From Magnolia sinica (lineage: Eukaryota > Streptophyta > Magnoliopsida > Magnoliales > Magnoliaceae): 64,000 nucleotides of DNA. Positions 22,355 to 33,722 of this stretch are shown here, piece by piece. The first letter of the stretch is position 1; each line of letters begins with the position of its first letter. The stretch spans positions 31,974,501 to 32,038,500 of the forward strand of contig NC_080577.1 in the NCBI RefSeq assembly GCF_029962835.1. The letters run 5' to 3'. The position numbers were made by a program, and so were the translations under genes. A model generated the notes under the pieces. The model was not told where the DNA came from. It saw only the letters and a list, made by a program, of their open reading frames with translations, and did no database searches.

Positions 22355-22621
22355 GTTCAACTTCAAACTCGAATTTGAAAACGAATTCAAACTCAATATA
22401 TAGAACTTGAACTCAAACTCGAACTCAGCTCGAAACTCTAACTCGAACTCGGATTGAACTCAGCGAACTGGCCCGAGTTGCTAACCAAGCCGAGCTGAGC
22501 TGCCAATCTAGACTTGAGAATCAAGCCGAGCTGAGTTCAAGCTGGAGTATCTTGCTGGCCGAGTCGAGTCAAGCTGAGCTGGGTTAAGCTCAACTCGGAC
22601 TGACTCATGCACAACTCTCTA
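22355..22621. repeat. Right sub-terminal CTCGAA/GAGCT-rich region of the large hAT element
   Basis: Dense repetition of 'aactcgaactc', 'gagccgagct' and 'gtcgagtcaagctgag' words, mirroring the left end at 12600-12790. Sub-terminal short repeats are usual transposase-binding regions in hAT elements; here that role is inferred. Confidence 0.7.
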
Positions 22622-22629
22622 ACAATAGG

Positions 22630-23198
22630 TAGAGTTTACTGATCAAAGAGCCGTTGTTTATCAAATTTCCTTACGAGTTCACTGAGCATTTTGGGGACCT
22701 GTGTGATGACCCCGGCTAATGATCCGGCAAATATTGGGTGATCATGACCGTCATTTACTGCTTGAATTTGGACTAAAAATAGATGTTTTAAAAATAGATG
22801 GTCAGTTGTACAAATTCAATGGCTATTATTAAACAATTAAGATCTCTCGAGTAGTATGATTTCTGGACTCCCCAAAATGTATACTCATCTAAATCATCCA
22901 AATCACGGGCCTGCTTCTTTACAATGAGAGTCCGAGAGTTGTAGTACCGACGGGAAGATCCTGGCCATCCAGTTAGGGGCCATCAAGTGGAGAGAGAAGG
23001 AAATTAGTCAAAAGTGCAGATACAACTAAAAAAAAAATAGATATTGAGAATGCCCCATCAGTGTAGCTTCCACGCTATGCCTCATTTTACAATTTTCTTT
23101 TCAGTAGTCCAATTAATGGCCTCCTATCAGATGATCAGGATTGCTTGATCAGTGCAGTTCCTAAACCAGAGAGTCTAAACAGACAAAATCACACTACA
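22630..23198. other. No gene seen
   Basis: About 570 bases between hAT elements, without known motifs or the common GTGGGCC phrases. Counterpart 45508-46078 is well conserved, as expected from recent duplication. Confidence 0.6.
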
Positions 23199-23206
23199 TT
23201 CCTCAC

Positions 23207-24061
23207 TAGAGCTGGGCATCAAGTTGAGTTGGATCGGATTGGGTCTAACTCGACTCGGTCCGAAATTTACATGGCCTGACCCGAACTCGATTCGATCCGG
23301 GACCGAGTCCGGGTCATCTTACTTGATCCGATCCGGTCCACTGCTGGCCTGATCCTATCCAAGTCCGACTCAGTCAGGGAAACCGAGTTGGATTGGATTA
23401 GGTATGGTTCGGATCGATCCTGATTTTTTATTTTTATTTTTTGAATTTTTTTAAAAATAAAAATAAATTCAAAATATAGGATAAATTTTTATTTTTATTT
23501 TTTTAAAATGAAACCTACAGTACTTACCAGATCAATGGAGAAGATGAACGGTGATGATGAGTGGGGTGAGCTGCTGAGTGGCTGGATCTAAGATGGGTGC
23601 GGTGCTCGTTCGCGTAGAGAAAAAGAAAGAAAAGATTAGGGGTTTAGGGTTCGGGTTAGGGTCAAGAATAGTGATGATGAGTGGGCCGGGTGAAGAATGG
23701 TGATGATGAGTGGTCGAATTTGAGATGGGTGTGGGCCGTGCGGTGCTCGTTTGAGTAGAGAAAAAGAAAGAAAAGATAAAGGATTAGGGTTCGGATGAGG
23801 GTAGTTGCTGCCAAGCGGGATAGGTAAAAACTAAAAAGTAAAAATTAAAAAATTAAAATACTACTTATATAAACCCAACCGGATCGGATCCAATTGGATC
23901 GGATTCCGGATCAAATCGGTCTGGATTGACCACTGATCCGAACTCGATCCGATGTATGGTCAGATCTGACTGGGCCAACTCGATCTGACCCTATCTTGGC
24001 CTTCGGTTCGGTTCAGATCGGGTTAGATCCGTCGGATCGGTTCGATTTATGCCCAACTATA
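23207..24061. mobile_element. Short non-autonomous hAT element (unit A)
   Basis: TIRs TAGAGCTGGGCAT (23207) and ATGCCCAACTATA (ending 24061), with a perfect 8-bp duplication TTCCTCAC at 23199-23206 and 24062-24069. Both arms are rich in GATCCGATCC/CTCGA words. The centre (about 23510-23830) contains a ~130-bp internal duplication ('gatgatgagtgg ... gtgctcgtt ... agagaaaaagaaagaaaaga') with TTTAGGGTT-type words. No transposase. Confidence 0.85.
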
Positions 24062-24322
24062 TTCCTCACTACTTGATCATGATGAAATATTTAATTAAAG
24101 GTGGGTCCCACATTTTGATAGTTTGGATAAAGAATTAGTTCAATCCACTTACCATGTGACATGTCAACCAACCCCCCATAAGTTTCTAATTTCAGTCCAT
24201 TTAATGAGTGGACCATTACTGAATCTTGGCCAGATCATCTACGCAGCGGCTCCTGTCTAAATTGATGGTTTGGATCTCACGCCCACATGCCATGTATCAT
24301 AAAGGGAGACATGTACTCGGGG

Positions 24323-25318
24323 GACGCGGATTTCTTGCGAAAACTTTTTGCGGGGAGTTACTACGCTGGAACCCAAGTGGGGCCCACTGCGATGTTTATG
24401 AGAAATCCACCCCATTCATCCGTTTTTTGTGTTAATTTTAGGATATTAGGAAAAAAAATGAACCGGAAGCATTGCTTAAGTAGGCGGATGACGTGAGAAT
24501 TGAACGTCCACAGTTGAAATATTCGTGGGGCCATCGAAGTTTTGAATCATGTTAATATTTGTGTTTTCAGTTAATCCCAGTAGGAATGAGGTTATGAACG
24601 GTATAGATGGAATCTAAACGTCACTCAACGGTAGGAATTTTCCTAACCACCTTCTCTTTTAGTACGGCCCACTTGAGTCTTGAATCCTTCTCAATTTTGG
24701 TTTGAAATCCGAAATTGAGCTCAGAAAACGGATGGACAGAGTGGATTCCTTACAAACATCACGGTGGGCTCCACCTTGGTTTCCAGTGCAAGAACTTCAC
24801 GAGAAAGGCTTTCGCATGAAATCGGGGTCCCCACTCAGGCTACGCACTAGAAACCTAGGTGGGACCCACCGTGATGTTTGTGAGAAATCCATCCCGTCCA
24901 TCCATTTTTTGAGATCATCTTGAGACATGGGGCCAAAAATGAGCAAGATCCAATACTCAAGTAGGCCGAAAACGTGAGCATTGAACATCCACAGTTTAAA
25001 TATTTGTGGGGCCATGGAAGTTTTGAATCAGGCTAATAATTTTGTTTTCAGTTCATCTCATAGGAATGACGTTATGAACGGTATGAATGACATGTAAACA
25101 TCACTGTCGACCCACGAAGGTTTCAACTGTAGTAATTTCCATACCCACCTTTTCCTTTAGTGCGGCCCATTTGAGTCTTAAATCTTTTTCATTTTTTATT
25201 TCAAATATTAAAATAGCTAAAAAACGGATGGACGGAGTGGATCTCTCACAAACATCACAGTGGGCCTAACCTAAGTTTCCAGGCAGGAATTTGCAGGCTT
25301 TTGCAGGAAATCTGCGTC
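24323..25318. mobile_element. Composite of overlapping foldback elements (unit A)
   Basis: Three related arms. One starts GACGCGGATTTCTTGCG at 24323; an inverted arm lies at about 24720-24830 ('aaaacggatggacagagtgg ... gctttcgcatgaaatcgggg'); a direct arm from about 24830 is answered by an inverted arm ending TCTGCGTC at 25318. The loops share 'cacagttgaaatattcgtgg', 'tgttttcagtt' and 'aacggtat(a/g)gatg' phrases, so one element appears to have duplicated or nested into another. Non-coding. Confidence 0.65.
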
Positions 25319-25569
25319 CGTGTTTTAAACCATTCAATTCTCTCTTGGATGGCTACTATAAAATTTGACTGATTGTCCTCGATTTTTGAACCATTGCTCA
25401 TCTACAAGGAGCCTACTAGGCTGGCCCACTCATCATGCATACCACCTGTTTATTTGAGTATTGAATTTTTGTCAATTCTTTCTAACTACCCACCTTTCTC
25501 AAACAGCATGGCCCACCTGATGAGCCTACATACCTAACTTTTGGTACGTGGGCACGAACAGTATGACCC
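25319..25569. other. Right end of unit A
   Basis: Plain non-coding sequence, conserved at 48189-48440. It runs into the phrase 'gacccttagaaccatccatg', where similarity to the start of unit A begins. It therefore marks the junction between tandem units. Confidence 0.7.
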
Positions 25570-26914
25570 TTAGAACCATCCATGTGGGTAATACCCTGAC
25601 TGTAGGGGCCACCTTGATGTATGCAATGTATATCCACGCTGTCCATCTGTTTTTCCCCTAAACCGTAGAAGATACAAATTTCAGGTGGACCACACCACAG
25701 GTAACTGTGGTTGTTGGCCATTAAAAACCTTTGTGGGCCACAAAAGTTTTGGATCAAGCTGATTTTTGTTTTTGACATTCATCCAAGTCTATGTGACCTT
25801 ATCAAAGGTCAAAGGTTGGATGGCCAATAAACATTACGGTGGATGTAGTAAGTTTTTAATAGTAAGCCTTCAATGACCACTGTTTCATTTGGTTTGGCCC
25901 ACTTGAAATTTATGTCTGTTCTTTTTTGGGATCATATCTTAAAATAAGCTGGAAAAACAGATAAGTGGTGTCATATATAATGAATACAATGAGGTGGGCC
26001 ACCTAAATGGACGTAGGGGTGTGGCATACAAATGCAGGATGTAGACATTTTATGTGGTGCCACCCAAATGGACGTTAAATCTGGGTAAAGGGATGATCCT
26101 GTAACGGCGCCTATTTCCTGTCCCTGTTCCCATTTTAGGAGGACATGACCTCATTATGGTGGGCCCTCTCTAGACCAGAAATCCGGATCTTGTAAAAGTC
26201 TGTCATGTGTTATGTGCCTCCACGAGAATCACACGTGAACTGTGTGTCGAGGTTCCATGGAACTAACTTGCATGGGCCCCACATGATCAGAGCCGCAGGG
26301 ATTTATCATCTCTACGCCCACCCCATTTCTTCTCCTTGTGGGAATACGACGGTCCAACTTTCTACTTGTATTTCCTATTATCAACTGACAGAGCTAGCTT
26401 GAATCGCGGAGGAACGTGGGGGATCTAACTTGCGCTTGCTGAGTGGTACGTGGGAAAAACATGCACCAGATCCTCACTGTCCATCAGGTGTGTTACCATT
26501 TTTTCACTGTGAACCCTAAAAATCAGTCTACTCCAAGTTTAGGTGGGCCACACCATAAGGAACGGTGTAAAATCTTGACTAAAAATTTTAAATTCACGTA
26601 GTGTGGCCCACATAAGTATTGGAATGTACTGATTTTCGGGAAATCCATTCATCCTGGTGTGTCACATCAGATGAGTAGATTGAATGGAATTTGGACACGA
26701 TGGTAGATCCCACACACAATTTGGGTGATTTTAATGGTGGGGATTTTCCGTCTTGACTTCTTCCAAATGAAGCCTACCTAATTATTGAATCGATCTGATT
26801 TTGGTTATCAATCCAAACAAATAGTGGCTCACTAGATGGACGGAGTGGATTTCATCCAAATGAAGCCGTTACATCACGTCAGCGAAAATCACTCTCCTCG
26901 ACAAAATAAGGCAA

Positions 26915-27450
26915 GTAGGATTTCCTGCGGAAGCCTTTCGCAGGAAGTTTCTGCGCAAGGATGCTGGGTGGGGCCCACTGACATGTTTTTGATAAATCCA
27001 ATTTGTCCATCTGTTTTTTGAGATCATTTAAAGACTTGAGATAAAAAATTAGGTATATATAGAACTAAAGTGGGACACACGAGAGGAAACAGTGATCATT
27101 CAATGAGCACCGTTGAAGCATTCTTATGCCCAAAAAAATTATTGTATCAGTCTATATTTTTGATTTTTTCACTTAATCGCATTGACAATGACCTTATAAA
27201 CAGTTTAGATAACATATAAACATCAAGGTGGAGACTGGGAAGATTTCAACGGTAGAAATTTCTTTCCCCAATTTTCCCTCTCGCGTGACCCACTTGAGTT
27301 TTTTACCTGCCTCATTTTTTGTCACACGCCCAAAAATGAGATCTCAAAACGGATGGACGGAATGAATTTCTCACATACATTGTAGTGGGCCCCACCCAGC
27401 ATCCTTGCGCAGGAACTTCCTGCGAAAGGCTTTGGCAGGAAATCCGCGTC
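26915..27450. mobile_element. Foldback element (unit B copy)
   Basis: Counterpart of the unit-A element at 4251-4787. The first bases of the left arm are altered (AGTAGGATTTCC in place of GACGCGGATTTCC), while the right arm keeps AAATCCGCGTC. Confidence 0.7.
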
Positions 27451-28311
27451 CAGGTTGGTAGTGGACAGCTCAGCTAAACTCGCTGCCACTAGGTCCAGGT
27501 ACGCTCACGGTGCAAGCTAGAGACAGTGGAATATCTACCTCTTTTCTCGAAGGGAGTAATTGAATTGCTGGGTCTGGAAAAACGAGATTGAATATCTCCA
27601 TACGTTAATTTTTACCAAGGACACCACGGCGCAAGTTAGACAAGATCCTATCAGGGAGCGAAAAAGATCCACAGGGGACAAAAACCCTCAATGCGTCGCA
27701 GCTGTCCACGTAATATTTATAGAAAACCTTTCAATTCAATGTAATTCCAGTTTCAATAGAAAGTCTCGAGTCCAATTGCACTGCTACGGTCCACCTAGTG
27801 GATAACTTCCAACGTATTAAGTGCATATGACATCAAACCGTTCTAATATGTTGGTCTCACCATGAGGGTCACCTAGAGCAAAAATCAGCCAAATCTCTGG
27901 GAATTGATAGATAACAAAAACATGTGTGGTCCACTGGATTAATGGATATGGCTGGTCTTTTCACAAGATGATTCTCTTGATAAGGTGAACCTACTAGATG
28001 GGTTGAATGTCATACACACATGAAAGATTGGACCCATCACTTAGTACTTGATTAGTATGTAATTTTAATCTGGTACCCTTTTTAAAATTTATAAGATTTT
28101 TAATACATGATATTTTAAGAAAACGCTTTCATCCCACCCCTTTTAAAACTGTTTCCCTTGGCGTGGACCACCTAATTCATGGATTGTTTTGATTTTTAGA
28201 CCCCGGGACTAAATTTTTGTATGGCATCTAATGGTTGAGTGAATTTCACGTGGTGAGCCCTATAAAAAATAATAGTGGATGACTCTCTTCCAACCATTTC
28301 ATTTGGTGTGG

Positions 28312-31300
28312 TGTCATGCCCCAGACTCGGTAATCGGACTCACAAAGAACCTGATGGCCGGTTCTGGCCGCAACAGCCTTCGTAGTACCCCATTCTCGGC
28401 TCCTGAGGCAGGTTCCGATCCTGGGATCATACAAGGAAGATTTTTCATAACAGTATAATCATTTTAATACGAGCATATCGAAGATCACAACAAGTATATC
28501 TGAGAATAACAAAGGGCACACATCACAAAATCCACTAAGAATTTGAACGTTTACAAGTTTACATCAGGCCCAAAAGGATATACATCAGATAATAAGAAAA
28601 GAGAGAGAAATCAGAAACACTGAAGTCCTCAAGCTCAACTCTACTCCACGCTCTGCCTCTACGACGCCTGTCTAGGATCACCTGCACGCATCAATCGTGC
28701 ATAAGCTTATAGAAGCTTAGAGGGTGATGAAAGTATATGTCAATAGTGCACAGAAGAATAGCAGGAGGTACAAGAAAAGAACATGCTCAATGAGAATATC
28801 ACTAGCCTTACCAAGGCTTATCATGAATACCATGCAATGAGTATTGGACGCCATACCAAGGCAATGCATGAAGGGGCTTACACAGCCAATGCTAATGCAA
28901 TGCAAGTAATGCTAGTGCTCATATTCAAACCACGTATCAAGTACATTTCCAATCATAAGGAAATCACTGGGGTCTAATACACTACTGAACGACTGCCGCT
29001 CTACAAATCTCGCACAGTCAAACGAGCGTAAGTGACCTCACTACCTGCCTGTAGACAGCCAATCACCAACAAGGCCCGACGGTAGTGGACCCATTTCGAG
29101 CTGGTCGGACTCAGCCTAGCAATGCCTCCTCACACCAGGCAGGTAAGGCCACACCCCTATCCAACCGACTAAATGACAGTGGGAGTCACGGCCTAACGGT
29201 ATAAGGCCCTCGTGCGTTCATATATTCCACCCTGTCACGGTGTTGGACTAGATCCTTGGTACAATGGAAGTTTTAGAAATTTCACCCATGAGCATTCTAT
29301 GCACCCGGTATACTCAAAAAATATTTTCGGTGTCCACACATATGACCATCCATGAACGTCCCTGTGGAGGCAAGGCCCTGATGAAGTAATGGCGGTATCA
29401 TCATGAAATGCGATGGCAATGCATGAGTCACACACACAAATCATGCATTAGCCGCAAGCACACATGTGCACGAGGGGAGAAACTCCATCCCTTAATGACC
29501 ACCACACAATGCAATCAATCCATACAGATGATGCATATGGGTCACGAAATGTAAGTGGGCTACCTGTGGAAATTATGGAATCCTCCATCCTAAGGAGGGT
29601 CAAAGTCTAAGCACGTAGACAGGTATTCTAAGAAGAAGAGAAATCCTCTAGTGGGGGCCCAGTAAATTGGGATGGCCCACATGCTAAGAGAGAGCCATGG
29701 CCTTAAAGAGGGACGGTCCTAGCCAACCCAAGGTGGGCTTTTAACCACCTATAACGGCCTCTATGGGCCTACCTTAGGGCCACCAAGGAGGACATCGAAC
29801 CTCAACTGGGTCCCAAAAAGGTAGCCCGCTACGCATATTATAAGAGATCTAAAGTCGAAGTAATGTATAGTCTAGTCGGCCATACCTTAAGCCCAAATCA
29901 TAGGCCATGAAGTGGTCCCTCAAGTGAAGTTTGGGCCCAACCATAAGGATCATGGGTTCACTCATTGTGGTGGGCCCAATGGACAGCTAATTTTCCTAAT
30001 ATATGAGAAATCCTTATATTTAACATGAGTAAGTTGGGCCTCACATCTCGGCCCAAGTATAGATTTATTATAATGGGCAAACAAGGGTCCAACTACTTGA
30101 GTATTTAGCCCATAAGACCCATCACAATGGCGAGGTAAATATAGGACCCAAGGGCCCAACGGGCCTATCAAAAGTTCCAGCCCAACCAAGGCTATAAGGC
30201 CCATTAACTAAAAGACTAGCCCGAGAAGAATCCAATTGGAATGGGCCTTTAATCATGCACTAATTGAGCCCAAAAATAAAAATAAAATTATAAGATAACT
30301 GACTTAAATGTTCCCTAAATCTATTGGGCCATACTGCTCTAAAATAGACATTTATGGGGTGGCAACATTGGGCCCATTGCTGAATTTCCAGCCCACTCGC
30401 TTTCTGGGTTTGTTGGAGTCCAGCAAATAAATTGATTTAAAGTATTTATTTTTTGATGACCTATACACATTACTGTGGGTCCCACCAGATGAGAGGGGAA
30501 TTTATAACACACACTAGAAGTGGACCATGCTATTAGAATACAGGCCCAACAACAGCCCAAGGTAGGGGCGTCCCATGGTGGTTAGTCCTACGGGCCTGGG
30601 TATTTGGCTTAAAACTGACCTAAATTACAGGCCACACCACGGTCAGTAAAGGAGCCCGTTGGCCCTGAAAATTTATAGGATGGTCTTTCCATAGGTGGGC
30701 CCACACTTCTACAAAATTTCACGATTTTTGGATAACTAAAAGTATTTTAATTAATTTAAATAAGACAGTCTATCCAGAAAATCGGACAGACCTGGACGTC
30801 CCAACGTGGTGGGCCAGTCCGGCCCTTGCCATGGTGTGCATAGGAATCCATTAGCCCCAAAAATTGGTAGGTGGGTCTCACCATGGGTGGAACACTTCTC
30901 TCTAAATTTTCATGATTTTAGGATACCCATAAGTATTTTAATTAATTTGAAGAATACAATCTATATAGGGTGGAATATTACTGGGATATAACTGTGCGGT
31001 ATTTGGGCCATCCAATGGGTGGGTTTTGGGCCTCAAAAATTCTTGAAATTTGGACCCAAGGTCTCTCATCAAGCCTAAAACAAGGTAGGACCTAGAAATA
31101 TAGCCCACCTTCTTAAAGAGTATTTTTAAAACTTTGTTTTTCATGGGATTGCTGCTGGACTGCATAACAAAAATTTCTGGCAGTCTAGTATGTTAGCTCA
31201 CCCTTTTGGATGCACAAATGGGGTCCATTGGCTTTAAAATTTTGCAGGTAGGTCCTACTATTGGTGGGACACTCCCCTTAAAAATTTTAGAATTTTTGGG

Positions 31301-32638
31301 AGAGTAAAAATATTTTATTTAACTCCTGCAATTTATGGACAGATAGGTATTCCTGAAGAAATCTACTGCTAAAAAAATATTGCTGGAAATGTGACTGTCC
31401 CTATGTTTGGGACCACATGGGGTGGACCTGGACCCACCAAAACCCTTGAAAAATTGGGAAAAACTGGAAAACAAGTGGGGTCGACTAGGGTGGCCCACTT
31501 ATTCCAAAAACTCAGGTAAAAATGCTCATTTCCAACTTATAGTGTTGCTGAACTGTCCAGAAATTTCTGAACCGTTAGCCCACTTTGGCCCATCCCATGG
31601 GTCTCAATCATGGGGAAATGGTGTGGGCCCCATTACACATCAAAGTGGGGTCCATGCACTGTAAAATTTCCAAGAAAATTTGGGAGAAAATGATATGTAA
31701 ACAGATCTAAACATTAACTCAAAAGTCATGTTCCAACTGGGTCTGAATTATGGACAGCAACATATGCTGTCCATATTTCGGCCCATATAAATAAATCCAA
31801 GGGTTTAATACCCTGATCCATCGAGTGGGGTCCACCTTGATGGGTTAGCAAAATTTTAGATCCATTAGTGTATTAAAATCTCCATGAAAAATCAAGTTTG
31901 AAGGCCACACAACCTATGCATGCATGGTGGGCCTGGACGTCCAACAAGGTGGGCTTGGACGTCCCATCTCCCTGATGGATCTGAGATGTTGCTAACCTTC
32001 TTAGTGGGCCACACCACATCAGAAATAAATAGAAGAAAAAGGAGAGAAGGGGAGAGATAAGGAAAAAGATCCGGCCATTGGTGGAAGGTCTCGCCACTAA
32101 TAGACTTTCCATACTACAATCCATGCCATCCACATGTACATATGTTACATGCAAGCTATTATTCATCAAGAAAAGTTACTGGAGGGTGGGGACACCTTTC
32201 CCTACTATGCATGCAAAGACCTAAATGGCCTATGAGATACTAGAATGAAGAGAAGGTACATCATGGTGGGTCCATGGAGAATGACCCACCATGGAAGGAA
32301 TGAGTAAGATCTAGGCCTATGGCCTCCATCCTAGGAGCCATGTAGGACCTCCACCGTGGATTGGTGGGTCCTACATGCTTCCATGCATGTAACAAAAGGA
32401 AAGGGAGAAAGGGAAGAAGAAGAAGCACCCACCTTAATGGATCCTACTCCAAAGTTACATCAATCTACTCTTCATGCTCCAAGGGACATGTTTCAATGGG
32501 TGAGATGGATTGTTGAAGGTTAGATGGGAGGGGATTAGAGAGAGAAGGGCCTGGATAGAAGGAGAAGGTCGGGACATGTGGAGGTGTTGCTAGGAGAAGA
32601 GAGTAGAGAGAAATGAGAGGGAGAGAAGAGAAATTGCT

Positions 32639-32691
<53 letters not shown>

Positions 32692-33185
32692 TCATGAGTT
32701 CTCTCTCCTAGGATAGGCAAATCCATCATGAAACTAGTGTGATATAAATAATGCTCATAGACTCATAAGCTTGGGGTAGGGATGGGTAGTGTGTGGGTAG
32801 TGGGTGGTGTAGAGGATGGGGTTTAGGTAGTGTGTGTTGAAATTTGCATAAAAGTGGGTGGCCATCTTGAAAAACGTGCCCTCCACACTAGGTGGGACAC
32901 ATGATCATGATTAAGGGCAAGAAATGAAAAGCCTACATATTATGATCTACACGTCGAATGGACGCACAAGATGCGACGTTAGAGCTGCAATGACGAAGCA
33001 GACAAGATGGCATAGGTCTCGGCTCGATCCGAGTCGGGTCTACGTGACCGGACTCAAGGATGACCGCAAACACAATCCGAGGGTCGCGGGTCGCCGAAAT
33101 TCGACCGGTAGGACCGCGGGCCACAAAAAATGAAATGCATACTCACACACACATGCACATATGCGAACTCGGGTCGAGTCTTACA
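28312..33185. mobile_element. Element 1 (unit B copy)
   Basis: Collinear with 5657-10583, with the same ends (TGTCATGCCCC...GGGTCTTACA) and the same TGTGG duplication at 28307-28311 and 33186-33190. It lacks the ~58-base internal duplication present in unit A near 7390-7490. Non-coding. Confidence 0.75.
32643..32688. repeat. (GA)n microsatellite in element 1, unit B
   Basis: About 46 bases of pure AG repeat, followed by TCATCATGAG, which unit C shares and unit A lacks. Confidence 0.95.
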
Positions 33186-33200
33186 TGTGGTATATCTAAA

Positions 33201-33475
33201 CCAAGGTCATCACATAAGCCCACCCTTCCCTTATCAAACCCCACCATCTCCCCTTCCAGCCACCTCCATTCACCACTCGCGAAGAGGCCAACCACTGATC
33301 CACAGGAAGCAACGGCCGATGTGTAGAGCTACATCTCAAACACTACATCGAACGTTTCCCTCTTTAGAACCTTCTAGACTGAAACCAGAGCATGAAGCCA
33401 GCAGATGCACCCACGGTGCATAAGAAGCTGATCACAGATGGGCCAAACCTTCCTTGCCACCAACCATATTTTGTT
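33201..33475 (-). pseudogene. Purine permease fragment, further truncated (unit B)
   Basis: Homologue of the unit-A fragment at 11005-11455. It keeps the part around the ETF...YTSAVASCG...GLFASGEW region. It lacks the stretch encoding MTLVWTA...FFHDKM, and has an additional small deletion near 33377 that removes part of the LSLTQLSFQ segment. Non-functional. Confidence 0.7.
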
Positions 33476-33722
33476 GAGTCATTTTATCAAACAGTTGGTG
33501 AGCAACATCAATAACAAAGTAACCGAGTCACCAAACTAGTTTGATTCGAGCTAGATTCGAGTTGGATTCGACGAGCCGAGCTGGGGCCTGCTCGAACTCA
33601 TTTTTGAGCTCAAAAAATCAGCTCGACTCGGCTCAAACTCAGCTTTGAACCGAATCGAATCGAGCTTGTTCAAGTCGAGGTGAGTGAGCTAACCGAGCTA
33701 GCTCAGTTCGTGTACACCCCTA
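33201..33722. mobile_element. Truncated purine-permease hAT element, unit B
   Basis: The right end matches unit A (TGTACACCCCTA ending 33722, followed by GATATAGC), but the left ~360 bases of the element, with the left TIR, and the ~215 bases before it are gone. The deletion joins 'gtggtatatctaaa' directly to 'ccaaggtcatcacataag'. Without a left TIR this copy could not be mobilised. Confidence 0.85.

Larger units (their letters stand above)
12593..22621 (+). mobile_element. Large hAT transposon with nested element 2 (unit A)
   Basis: The left end TAGAGCTGTACACGAAC (12593) and right end (inverse TAGAGAGTTGTGCATGAG, ending 22621) form imperfect TIRs. 8-bp duplications flank them: ACCATAGG (12585-12592) and ACAATAGG (22622-22629), one mismatch. 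About 200 bases at each end are packed with CTCGA/TCGAG words. Inside, in + orientation, are a leader-like segment, an AT-rich intron-like segment, nested element 2, a decayed hAT transposase, and a second decayed BED-like frame. Without element 2 it is about 5.2 kb, a normal size for an autonomous hAT element. Confidence 0.8.
2903..25569. repeat. Tandem block, unit A (~22.67 kb)
   Basis: First copy of a tandem array. Sequence from the phrase 'gatccatgtgggtaatac' at about 2910 onward recurs in the same order and orientation from about 25570 and again from about 48440. Shared contents are the foldback element, element 1, the purine-permease hAT element, the large hAT element with nested element 2, the short hAT element and the foldback cluster. 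Left of 2903 the sequence is unrelated to the end of the unit, so this is the left edge of the array. The edge lies next to a dispersed-repeat phrase. No intact host gene is seen inside. Confidence 0.9.

Noticed and set aside
23640..23665. TTTAGGG-like words as interstitial telomere repeat
   Set aside because: Only two or three degenerate words, embedded in a hAT element; better explained as a telo-box-like leader motif.
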